Positions 1-5,866 of a stretch of 6,568 nt of DNA are shown piece after piece. This DNA comes from Candidatus Uhrbacteria bacterium RIFOXYA2_FULL_40_9 (GTDB lineage: Bacteria; Patescibacteriota; Patescibacteriia; UBA9934; GWF2-40-263), in the NCBI GenBank assembly GCA_001791615.1, contig MGEY01000056.1, forward strand, positions 390 through 6,957, given 5' to 3'. The position numbers and the translations under genes are program-made. Position 1 is the first letter of the stretch. Every line of letters begins with the position of its first letter. Below the pieces are notes generated by a model. The model was not told where the DNA came from and made no database searches. It saw only the letters and a list, made by a program, of their open reading frames with translations.

Positions 1-2
1 GA

Positions 3-1253
3 GTGATGGGAATCGATCTTGATAGATTGGTGATTATCCATCTCAAACATCAAATTCTTGATGATCTTGATCATCTAGACATAATTAAAAGAAAAAATCC
101 TCGATTATCACATCTTCTTCGACGAAATCCTCGTTTGAAAGAGCTTGTCTCTTTTTCTACCTATCAGACACGTCTAGAAATTGTTCAAAAAATTCTTGAA
201 CATCGAACACTAATTGGAAGCGGACTTCTCGCACGGCAACTCGGCATTCCTTCAAGGACATCACTTGTTACGTGTTGGGATTTAGATAAAAGACTCCCCG
301 GATGGGCTCCTGGTGAAACAGGACATTTAAGAGATTTATTAAAAAGATGTTTGATTCTTTTATTTGCTGGTGTCCGTTCTGGGAAAAGAGAAGATGTTCG
401 TGTGGCTCTGATTACCGAAGAAGTTCTTGGATGCCTTCCTAATGAAATAAGATTGACGACATTTGAGGATGTGCTTGATGGATTGAAAAAACTTGATCCT
501 GCACTTTCTGTTCCTGTGCTTTCTATAAGAATAGGCCTCTCCTGTCCAACAATAAAGCGACTTGTTTCTGGACAAACTCAAAACGCGGCAAAAATTCCAG
601 ACGAAACTATTCTTGTCCTTATTAAAGCCCTTCTAAAGAATCATTTTCCGACAAAACAAGATTCTATTGAAAAAGCAGTGTTAGAATTTTCTAGTGAAAC
701 TGGGGTGATTCATCCTGTTTTTCATTCTGAAGAAGAGTTATTTCAAACACTCTTTCCACAGTCACAGGCTGAGAAAATAAATACGGTTGTTCCAAGTGTT
801 ATCTTTTCAGAAGTGCTTGTTGTGTCTCCACAAAATTATGATCATGACCGGATTTCTATTCTTCTTCACTATCTTTCGGAACAAATGCAAGTACTTCTTG
901 AAACAGTTCCAAAAAAAGAAGATGAATCAGAATTTGCTGAAATGATGGGAATTTTGTCATTAACACAGGCTTTTTTAGAAACAGGGAAAGAAAAAAAGAA
1001 AAAATCAGAAAGACTTACAACAGAACAAAAAACAGCTTTACTACAAGGATTTGGACTGATGCTTAAACTTGGAAAATTCCTTGTAAGACTTCATCCAGAA
1101 GACCGACAAGAGCTTGTTCCTTCTGTTGATAAAATACTTCTTTCATTGGCGCATCAACTTACAGCCGCAAGCTTAGAAGATCCTCTTGAGTTTCTTCAAC
1201 AAATGAGCTTCGAAACCGCAACACAACCCTCTTCCAGGAGAAAACCCTCATGA
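3..1253 (+). CDS. Hypothetical protein with helix-turn-helix-like segments, 5' end uncertain, coupled to GHKL ATPase
   Basis: I do not recognise this family. The open frame begins at the window edge (GTG at 3, ATG at 6), so the true start may lie upstream; 416 residues are visible from position 3. It is soluble-looking, with no signal peptide or membrane segment. Residues about 28-47 contain a tandem ten-residue repeat, KRKNPRLSHL then LRRNPRLKEL. Residues about 70-95 (LLARQLGIPSRTS) and about 168-192 (SVPVLSIRIGLSCPTIKRL, then VSG) resemble helix-turn-helix units; the second has the XRE/LacI-like pattern of hydrophobic helix, turn Gly, and S-x-x-T-I-x-R-L recognition helix. The rest is mostly predicted helical, with a lysine-rich patch at 329-335 and a basic tail (SSRRKPS). 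Its TGA stop overlaps the next gene's ATG, which implies translational coupling and a shared job. DNA binding is an inference from the HTH pattern only; it could instead be an adaptor for the ATPase. Confidence 0.72.
   Translation: MMGIDLDRLVIIHLKHQILDDLDHLDIIKRKNPRLSHLLRRNPRLKELVSFSTYQTRLEIVQKILEHRTLIGSGLLARQLGIPSRTSLVTCWDLDKRLPGWAPGETGHLRDLLKRCLILLFAGVRSGKREDVRVALITEEVLGCLPNEIRLTTFEDVLDGLKKLDPALSVPVLSIRIGLSCPTIKRLVSGQTQNAAKIPDETILVLIKALLKNHFPTKQDSIEKAVLEFSSETGVIHPVFHSEEELFQTLFPQSQAEKINTVVPSVIFSEVLVVSPQNYDHDRISILLHYLSEQMQVLLETVPKKEDESEFAEMMGILSLTQAFLETGKEKKKKSERLTTEQKTALLQGFGLMLKLGKFLVRLHPEDRQELVPSVDKILLSLAHQLTAASLEDPLEFLQQMSFETATQPSSRRKPS
1236..1240 (+). promoter_or_regulatory. Shine-Dalgarno AGGAG for the GHKL ATPase gene
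   Basis: AGGAG lies nine bases before the ATG at 1250, inside the last codons of the upstream gene. It supports this start, which also forms the ATGA stop/start overlap. It is one of only two clear Shine-Dalgarno sites in the window. Confidence 0.75.
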
Positions 1254-3247
1254 GCCCACTTGAACATACGGTTGTTCGAGCAGGAATGGATCCAAGTTTT
1301 CTACAAAAGCATACAAGTGGTTTGCGACCATTTCCAAAAACGATTGCTGAACTGATTTGGAATGGAATTGATGCAAAAGCAACACTCTTCGAAATCTTGT
1401 TTACCACCCTTGGTCCTGTCTCAAAAGGTCGCACACAAGTCTCTATCTTGGATAATGGTATTGGAGTAAGTGATGCGGGACTCGAGGCACTTGTCAGTAT
1501 TGATTTCAGCCCTTCAGCCAAGGATCCAAGCAAGCGCGGACGACAAGGAAATGGAAGTAAAGGTTTTGTTCATCAAGGTGATAGATTCACTGTAGAAACC
1601 TATGATGGAACTGTATTTCGAACAATTAGTTATACGGCTATTGAATTGATTGAAATGTGGAAAAATGGAAAAGCTCTTTGGGAAATCAAACCTCTTCCAG
1701 AGAACCATCCTTTGAAAAAGCTTAGTCATGGAACAATAATCACGATCCACAATCTTGGACATGGACCCGGAGTCAACAAACATCATAATCGTACAGCAAC
1801 ACGGCTTGCTCGTGAACTGGGCTCTTTACTTCCATTCCATGTTCCTGATCAAATCACGATCACAAATGAACAGGGGATCATTCACCCCATGAAGAAACGG
1901 AAAATTGTGGGACGCCCTATTGTTGGAGACACCTCTCTCACTCTTGCAGGTTCTATCTCTTATCATTTGGGTGTTTTGGAAGAAGTTGAAATGGGTGAAC
2001 CACCAGTTGAAATGCACGCACAAGGCCGTGTCTGTGATCTGCAGACTTTCTTGGCACCTTTGGCTGAATCAAATTTGGCTCCACTCCTAACCTCTATCCA
2101 TCGTATGCTTGGACATTTTCAAGTTACAGGCATTATCACCATTCCTTCTTTGAATGAATTCTCAGTGAATGATCGGGATAAGTTTGATCAAGATTTGTAT
2201 GATGATGAAGAAAGGATTCGTGAAATCATCGAATGGATGCATCAAACTTTAGTACCTCTTTTGGAACAAGAGCTTGGTGTTTCTGCAGAAAAAATGGCGA
2301 CAAGGGATGAAGAAACACTTGTAAAAGATTTGTTGAGTTATCTTCAAAACTCTCTTGGAGCACCACAGGATGATAAGCCCATTCTTGAATTGGAAACTCC
2401 CTTAGAACCTCGAATTGTTCCAACTTCTCTTGAACTTGAACCTGGAACAAGCATTGAACTTGTAATTTCAAATGCAAAGCCAAATAGCCAGTATTTGTGG
2501 GATGATCGTGGAAGTGGGGGGTTTTTCGATGTTCATGAAGGAGTAAAGGTTATTTTCACAGCTGGCTTTCTGATAGGAGAATTTGCTGCTATTTTGCAGA
2601 TGGACGGAAAATCCATTCGTATTCCTATTTCAATTGTGGAACAAAAAGCTTTTCAGTTCCTCCGTCGTTGTCGACATACTCAACCAGGAATGATCATTAC
2701 CCATACACTGCAGATTCCTTCTCGAATGACTGGATCTTTTATTTGGGAACTTGTTGAAAAAGGAAAGGGAAAACTTACTCCTGCAAAAGATGGACAGTCT
2801 GCAACACACGAAGTTAGTGATGTTTATGGGGAGTATCATGTCCGTGTTCTTCATCAAGGACAACCTCTGGGTGAAGCGACTTGCACCGTATTTGTGGAAC
2901 CTTCCAAACAAAAACAGCCAAGGTATCCGTCACGTTCAGAATTTCTTTACAATGGTATTGCTTTTGAATTGAGAATGGTTCGTGCGTTTGGAACACAAGC
3001 GGATGTACAAGCAGCTTTGCTTCGCCGTTCTGTAAAAGAGGGACATTACACTATTCTAATTAATTTCTTGCACCCATGCTTCCAGACACAAAAAGACCTC
3101 TCCCGTATGACCAGTGCTCGTTGGCTTATTGCTTCTGCGATCGCTGAACAGCAAATGCAAACTTCCCGTAATTCACATATTGGAAATCTCCCTGAACAAC
3201 AGAATGCTCTTGCACAAAGGATTTATTCGGAAATCTGGAGTGCCTAA
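1250..3247 (+). CDS. GHKL-superfamily (Hsp90/MutL/MORC-like) ATPase with Ig-like segments
   Basis: This 665-residue protein carries all the ATP-binding motifs of the GHKL (Bergerat) fold: N-box E34-L-I-W-N38-G-I-D41-A, G1 box D68-N-G-I-G72, glycine-rich lid GRQGNGSKG at 97-105, and HGT at 160-162. The lid sequence (GNGxKG) is closest to MORC/MutL-like proteins rather than histidine kinases, and no phospho-acceptor histidine region is visible. Residues about 205-345 look like the S5-type transducer domain that follows the ATPase in this group; VNDRDKF (306-312) could supply the lysine that reaches the nucleotide. Residues about 384-465 and 478-552 are rich in beta strands and look like two Ig-like domains. 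A distinct C-terminal domain (about 562-665) contains TILINFLHP. Proteins of this class clamp DNA or remodel clients by ATP-driven dimerisation. Role here is unknown; chromosome maintenance or phage defence are both possible. It is cotranslated with the HTH-like protein and ends at a terminator. Confidence 0.85.
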   Translation: MSPLEHTVVRAGMDPSFLQKHTSGLRPFPKTIAELIWNGIDAKATLFEILFTTLGPVSKGRTQVSILDNGIGVSDAGLEALVSIDFSPSAKDPSKRGRQGNGSKGFVHQGDRFTVETYDGTVFRTISYTAIELIEMWKNGKALWEIKPLPENHPLKKLSHGTIITIHNLGHGPGVNKHHNRTATRLARELGSLLPFHVPDQITITNEQGIIHPMKKRKIVGRPIVGDTSLTLAGSISYHLGVLEEVEMGEPPVEMHAQGRVCDLQTFLAPLAESNLAPLLTSIHRMLGHFQVTGIITIPSLNEFSVNDRDKFDQDLYDDEERIREIIEWMHQTLVPLLEQELGVSAEKMATRDEETLVKDLLSYLQNSLGAPQDDKPILELETPLEPRIVPTSLELEPGTSIELVISNAKPNSQYLWDDRGSGGFFDVHEGVKVIFTAGFLIGEFAAILQMDGKSIRIPISIVEQKAFQFLRRCRHTQPGMIITHTLQIPSRMTGSFIWELVEKGKGKLTPAKDGQSATHEVSDVYGEYHVRVLHQGQPLGEATCTVFVEPSKQKQPRYPSRSEFLYNGIAFELRMVRAFGTQADVQAALLRRSVKEGHYTILINFLHPCFQTQKDLSRMTSARWLIASAIAEQQMQTSRNSHIGNLPEQQNALAQRIYSEIWSA

Positions 3248-3248
3248 C

Positions 3249-3275
3249 AACCTCGCTTTGCGAGGTTTTTCTTTT
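3249..3275 (+). terminator. Intrinsic terminator after the GHKL ATPase gene
   Basis: AACCTCGC (3249-3256), a TTT loop and GCGAGGTT (3260-3267) form a perfect 8-bp stem. T residues continue to 3270 and, after one C, again at 3272-3275. It starts one base after the TAA stop, so it ends the HTH/GHKL transcript and insulates tig. Confidence 0.9.
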
Positions 3276-3297
3276 ACTTTTCTTAATAAATAAAGGG

Positions 3298-3325
3298 GAA
3301 TTGATTGACAGAGAGAGTTCAATTC
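3298..3325. repeat. Inverted repeat flanking the tig -35 box (possible operator)
   Basis: GAATTGA (3298-3304) and TCAATTC (3319-3325) are perfect inverted arms separated by 14 bases that contain the -35 hexamer. The arm centres are 21 bp apart, about two helical turns, which would suit a dimeric regulator. No protein binding is shown, and chance occurrence is possible in AT-rich DNA. Confidence 0.4.
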
Positions 3326-3333
3326 GCTATACT
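3305..3333 (+). promoter_or_regulatory. Sigma-70-type promoter for tig
   Basis: TTGACA (3305-3310) matches the -35 consensus perfectly. It is followed by a 17-bp spacer and TATACT (3328-3333), one mismatch from the -10 consensus. The expected transcription start is near 3338-3340, giving a leader of about 45 bases before the tig ATG. It lies between a terminator and tig, as expected for an independent transcription unit. Confidence 0.88.
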
Positions 3334-3352
3334 CCCGACACAATTTACTCTT

Positions 3353-3375
3353 TTTTTCATGACAATTTTTCATGA
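3353..3375 (+). repeat. Direct repeat TTTTTCATGA in the tig leader
   Basis: The ten-base sequence TTTTTCATGA occurs at 3353-3362 and again at 3366-3375, separated by CAA. Each copy contains the palindrome TCATGA. The two lie in the untranslated leader shortly before the tig start. Function unknown. Confidence 0.5.
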
Positions 3376-3384
3376 ATACTATCT

Positions 3385-4677
3385 ATGCCAAATATTTCTG
3401 TTGAAACATTAGAAAAAAATGCAGTGAAAATCACTGTGACAATTCCAGTTGAAGAAGTTCAACCTTATCTTGAAGAAGCTGCACAACGCATTTCTCAACA
3501 AACTACTATTCCAGGATTTCGCCCGGGAAAAGCTAGTTATGAAGTTGTTAAACAACGTGTTGGAGAAATGAAAATCTACGAAGAAGCATTAGAAGTTATT
3601 GTGAGAAAAACGTATGTAGAAACGCTTTTGTCTGAAAAAATTGAAACTGTAGGATCTCCAAAAATTGATGTAGAAAAACTCGCTCCAGGAAATCCTATTA
3701 TCTATACTGCAGAAGTTGCTCGAATGCCTTCCGTATTAGAACTTGCTGATTTCCGTTCATTAAAAATTTCTCCAAACGAAGTGAAAGCAGAAGAAAGCGA
3801 AGTTGAACAAACAATAAGAGATCTTGCCCGTATGCAAACAAAGGAAGTGCGTGCAACAGCAAGCGAACCTGCAAAAAAAGAAGATAAAATTGTTGTTTCC
3901 ATGGAAATGAATAAGGAAGGTGTTGCTATTGAAGGGGGAACCTCTCCAAATCATGCAATTTATCTTGCAGAAGATTATTATATTCCCGGATTAAAAGAAC
4001 AGGTGATTGGAATGAAGGAAGGGGAAGAGAAAAAATTCACTCTTACTTTTCCAAAAGAGCATGCACAAAAAATTCTTGCTGGTGCTGATATTGAATTTTC
4101 TGTTAAATTAAAAGAAGTTTACCATCTTGAAACACCATCTATTGACGATCCTTTTGCTGTTTCTTTAGGTCAAAAAGATCTTTCTGCTCTTAAAGAAGTA
4201 TTGCGTGAAAATATCCAAAAAGAAAAAGAACGAGAAGAGCAAATGCGAGAAGAACGAGAAATGCTTGAATTAATTGCAAAAAAATCACAATTTAATGATA
4301 TCCCTGATTTATTAGTAAATGAAGAAGTGCAAAAAATGATTTCAGAACTACAAAACTCTGTTGAACAACAAGGATTGAACTTTGACACTTATCTTGCAAA
4401 CTTAAAAAAGTCTCTTGCAGACATCAAACTCGATTTCACCCCTCAAGCTCTCACTCGCATAAAAGTAGCTCTTATCATGAAAAAAATTGGACAAGTTGAA
4501 AACATAGCTATTGAAGAAAAGGAACTTGATGAAGAAATTGACCGAATTGCAGAGGCTTATGCAGAAAATGAAGAAATTAGAAAACAAATATATTCTCCTC
4601 ACTACCGTGATTACACGGAACAAATCCTCAAAAATCGAAAAGTTATTGAACTTCTCAAAGTTCTCATGGTGAAATAA
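3385..4677 (+). CDS. tig: Trigger factor, ribosome-associated chaperone and peptidyl-prolyl isomerase
   Basis: Trigger factor binds ribosomal protein L23 at the tunnel exit and shields nascent chains in the cytosol. The 430-residue length is normal for the family. The N-terminal ribosome-binding domain (about 1-115) carries the signature loop as GFRPGKA (44-50); the family usually has Pro next, and here it is Ser51. An FKBP-type isomerase domain spans about 160-245 (IPGLKEQVIGMKEGEEKKF, then TLTFP). The helical C-terminal substrate cradle (about 262-430) begins with a highly charged Glu/Lys/Arg helix at 275-298. The start is chosen because MPNISVETLEKNAVKITV aligns with the normal family N terminus. 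No clear Shine-Dalgarno precedes it. It is a single-gene unit with its own promoter and terminator. In many bacteria tig sits beside clpP/clpX; here it lies near the origin instead. Confidence 0.96.
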   Translation: MPNISVETLEKNAVKITVTIPVEEVQPYLEEAAQRISQQTTIPGFRPGKASYEVVKQRVGEMKIYEEALEVIVRKTYVETLLSEKIETVGSPKIDVEKLAPGNPIIYTAEVARMPSVLELADFRSLKISPNEVKAEESEVEQTIRDLARMQTKEVRATASEPAKKEDKIVVSMEMNKEGVAIEGGTSPNHAIYLAEDYYIPGLKEQVIGMKEGEEKKFTLTFPKEHAQKILAGADIEFSVKLKEVYHLETPSIDDPFAVSLGQKDLSALKEVLRENIQKEKEREEQMREEREMLELIAKKSQFNDIPDLLVNEEVQKMISELQNSVEQQGLNFDTYLANLKKSLADIKLDFTPQALTRIKVALIMKKIGQVENIAIEEKELDEEIDRIAEAYAENEEIRKQIYSPHYRDYTEQILKNRKVIELLKVLMVK

Positions 4678-4689
4678 ATTCTGGAAAGA

Positions 4690-4733
4690 AAAAGCCGTTC
4701 CCTATATAGTAGATTCTACTGGGAACGGTTTTT
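4690..4733 (+). terminator. Terminator hairpin of tig, abutting the yggU-like start codon
   Basis: CCGTTCCC (4695-4702) pairs perfectly with GGGAACGG (4721-4728), followed by TTTTT (4729-4733). An inner stem AGTAG/CTACT (4708-4712, 4716-4720) sits inside the loop with a five-base bulge on the left arm. A-rich sequence before the left arm (4688-4693) would allow some activity on the other strand too. It lies 17 bases after the tig stop. Confidence 0.82.
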
Positions 4734-4994
4734 ATGATTCTAACATTGTTTGTAAAACCAAATGCGCGTGAAAACGCTATTCTTGAATGGGTAGATAAAG
4801 ATACCCTTAAGGTTTCCGTTAAGGCGACTCCTGAAAAGGGAAAAGCAAATAAAGAACTCATTCAATTCCTTTCAAATGAATGGAATATTCCCAAATCTGC
4901 CATTGTGATTACACGAGGAATAACAGCAAAAATTAAGCAACTCACTATTTCCAACGAGTATCAAAAACAACTCAAACAAAAACACCCCTCCTGA
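4734..4994 (+). CDS. yggU: YggU/DUF167 family protein
   Basis: This small cytosolic protein of 86 residues matches the conserved DUF167 (YggU) family, whose biochemical role is not established. Diagnostic stretches are VKPNARENA near the N terminus (8-16), VKATPEKGKANKELIQFLS in the middle, and ITRGITAKIKQLTI towards the end, which corresponds to the family's usual I-x-x-G-x-x-x-R/K-K-x-V/L-x-I block. Length is normal for the family. The ATG at 4734 gives the expected N terminus (MILTLFVKPNA), but it directly follows the T-tract of the tig terminator and has no recognisable Shine-Dalgarno. Expression may depend on read-through from tig or on a weak promoter inside the hairpin loop. It converges on yidD, and its TGA lies in the loop of their shared terminator. 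Confidence 0.9.
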   Translation: MILTLFVKPNARENAILEWVDKDTLKVSVKATPEKGKANKELIQFLSNEWNIPKSAIVITRGITAKIKQLTISNEYQKQLKQKHPS

Positions 4995-5007
4995 AAAGGG
5001 GTGTTTT
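4979..5007. terminator. Bidirectional terminator between yggU-like gene and yidD
   Basis: AAAACACCCC (4979-4988) and GGGGTGTTTT (4998-5007) form a perfect 10-bp stem with a nine-base loop. The A/T ends act as a T-tract on either strand, so it can end transcripts from both convergent genes. The yggU TGA (4992-4994) is in the loop, and the yidD TAA (5006-5008 on the minus strand) overlaps the outer arm. Confidence 0.88.
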
Positions 5008-5278
5008 ATAGAAGGGGATCGTTTCCTCCTTTTGCCCAAGGATGACACCTTAAAACGCGAGAAAAAGCTTTCCAACCACCTTTTATCACTCCATATTTGT
5101 TAATTGCCTGATATCCATATTCTGAACAACTGGGATAATATCGACAATGACCATAAGGAGTAAGAAACTTGAGAAATCCATGATCAAAAGAAAGTGTTTT
5201 TTGATAAATTCGGATACAGATACAAACGATTGTTCTAGGAAGAATATGAAAAAATGAATACATATCAATACTCTTCAT
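5006..5278 (-). CDS. yidD: Membrane protein insertion efficiency factor YidD
   Basis: YidD is a small protein on the inner face of the cytoplasmic membrane that assists YidC-dependent insertion. The frame shows the family signature in order: CRYYPSCSEYGYQAI at 45-59, YG at 62-63, GGW at 67-69, and RCHPWAKGGNDP at 77-88, including conserved Cys45, Cys51 and Cys78. The N terminus (residues about 9-29) is hydrophobic and amphipathic, as expected for peripheral membrane contact. The start shown (5278) overlaps the rnpA end by 14 bases. The ATG at 5263, two bases past the rnpA stop and seven bases after a weak GAAGAG, would give 85 residues and is about equally likely. It is the last gene of the rpmH operon. 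yidC, which usually follows, is absent because the strand changes right after this gene. Confidence 0.94.
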   Translation of the reverse strand: MKSIDMYSFFHILPRTIVCICIRIYQKTLSFDHGFLKFLTPYGHCRYYPSCSEYGYQAINKYGVIKGGWKAFSRVLRCHPWAKGGNDPLL

Positions 5279-5642
5279 TTTGTTTTGAAACCTCTTTCAC
5301 TTCCTCAAGTAAATGAGCTTTTTTTAAAAGGCTCTGAAATTCTTTTTCAATCTCTTGAAATTTTTTCTCTTTAATACTTGGTCTCACAAGAACCATAATA
5401 TCAAAACCTGGAACAATACGATCTAATACTTTATGAATAATTTCACGAATTTGTCTTCGAATTTTATTTCGAATCACTGCTTTTTTTGATACTTTTGTTC
5501 CAACAGCAATTGCAAAACGTGAATTTTTGAGTTTATTTTTTCTATACTTAATTCCCATGGTAACAACAAAAACGCTCTTCGAATGAGCAAAGAGCGTTTT
5601 AATATCTTTATCTTGTGAAAGTCGATAAGGTTTCGGAAGCAT
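5265..5642 (-). CDS. rnpA: Ribonuclease P protein component
   Basis: RnpA binds the RNase P RNA and helps it process the 5' ends of tRNA precursors. The frame gives 125 basic residues, normal for the family. The N terminus MLPKPYRLSQDKDIK is the usual RnpA opening, and the hallmark RNR motif is present as KKAVIRNKIRRQIREI at 53-68. I chose the ATG at 5642 because it begins one base after the rpmH stop and gives the canonical start; an upstream in-frame GTG at 5666 would add eight residues inside rpmH. No good Shine-Dalgarno is visible, so translation is probably coupled to rpmH. The C-terminal tail (about 100-125) is Glu/Lys-rich and somewhat extended. Codons 15-25 form a long perfect hairpin described separately. 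Confidence 0.96.
   Translation of the reverse strand: MLPKPYRLSQDKDIKTLFAHSKSVFVVTMGIKYRKNKLKNSRFAIAVGTKVSKKAVIRNKIRRQIREIIHKVLDRIVPGFDIMVLVRPSIKEKKFQEIEKEFQSLLKKAHLLEEVKEVSKQNEEY
5564..5600 (-). terminator. Terminator-like hairpin inside the start of rnpA
   Basis: Plus-strand AAAACGCTCTT (5569-5579) and AAGAGCGTTTT (5590-5600) are perfect 11-bp inverted arms with a ten-base loop. Read on the minus strand, the stem is followed by a T run (TTTTTGTTG). This is the form of an intrinsic terminator and lies about 45 bases after the rpmH stop, within rnpA codons 15-25. It could end many transcripts after rpmH. Activity is inferred only. Confidence 0.6.
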
Positions 5643-5643
5643 G

Positions 5644-5796
5644 TTACTTTGTCTTTGCTTGTACACTGACTCGTTTTCTTCCTTTTGCGCGACGACTTTT
5701 TAAGACGTTTTGTCCTTCTGATGTCTGCATACGCGCACGGAATCCATGTTTCTTCAGACGTCTTCGGCTTTTTGGTTGATGCGTACGTTGTGGCAT
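5644..5796 (-). CDS. rpmH: 50S ribosomal protein L34
   Basis: L34 is a very small basic protein of the large ribosomal subunit. The 50-residue product MPQRTHQPKSRRRLKKHGF, then RARMQTSEGQNVLKSRRAKG with a C-terminal RKRVSVQAKTK, has the characteristic L34 core (KRxxxHGFRxRMxTxxGxxVLxxRRxKGRKxLSV). It is slightly longer than the common 44-46 residues, with extra length at both ends. The frame is open further upstream to an ATG at 5871, but the ATG at 5796 is chosen because it follows AAGGAG and gives the family N terminus. It is first in the operon, one base ahead of rnpA. Confidence 0.97.
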   Translation of the reverse strand: MPQRTHQPKSRRRLKKHGFRARMQTSEGQNVLKSRRAKGRKRVSVQAKTK

Positions 5797-5799
5797 ATT

Positions 5800-5805
5800 C
5801 TCCTT
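5800..5805 (-). promoter_or_regulatory. Shine-Dalgarno AAGGAG for rpmH
   Basis: On the minus strand AAGGAG precedes the rpmH ATG by three bases (AAGGAGA if the next base is counted). The spacing is shorter than usual, but the site is the best ribosome-binding sequence in the region and decides the start against the upstream ATG at 5871. Confidence 0.7.
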
Positions 5806-5822
5806 ATTTGATAAGTCTTTTT

Positions 5823-5846
5823 GGAATATTCTTGAAAAAATATTCC
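5823..5846 (-). repeat. Inverted repeat in the rpmH leader
   Basis: GGAATATT (5823-5830) and AATATTCC (5839-5846) are perfect 8-bp arms with an eight-base spacer. The element lies between the predicted rpmH transcription start (about 5860) and its Shine-Dalgarno (5800-5805), so it would form a hairpin in the leader RNA or serve as a protein site on DNA. No T-tract follows, so it is not a terminator. Confidence 0.55.
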
Positions 5847-5866
5847 TTACAATTAATGTAGCCGGG

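Noticed and set aside
34..42. DnaA-box-like TTATCCATC near the window start
   Set aside because: Two mismatches at the conserved CACA end, isolated and inside coding sequence far from the origin gap.
60..75. Inverted repeat GATGATC-TT-GATCATC
   Set aside because: The two-base loop is too tight for a stable hairpin, and the sequence simply encodes an Asp/Leu-rich stretch.
1159..1533. Antisense open frame of 124 codons across the first two genes
   Set aside because: It lies opposite well-supported genes with conserved motifs, shows no recognisable family, and has no ribosome-binding site. Treated as a shadow.
3359..3412. Short upstream open frame overlapping the tig start
   Set aside because: No Shine-Dalgarno and nothing distinctive in the peptide. 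Mentioned only as a feature of the leader.
5265..5666. Longer rnpA start (GTG at 5666)
   Set aside because: It lies inside rpmH, and the extra eight residues do not fit the RnpA family opening. The ATG at 5642 is adjacent to the rpmH stop.
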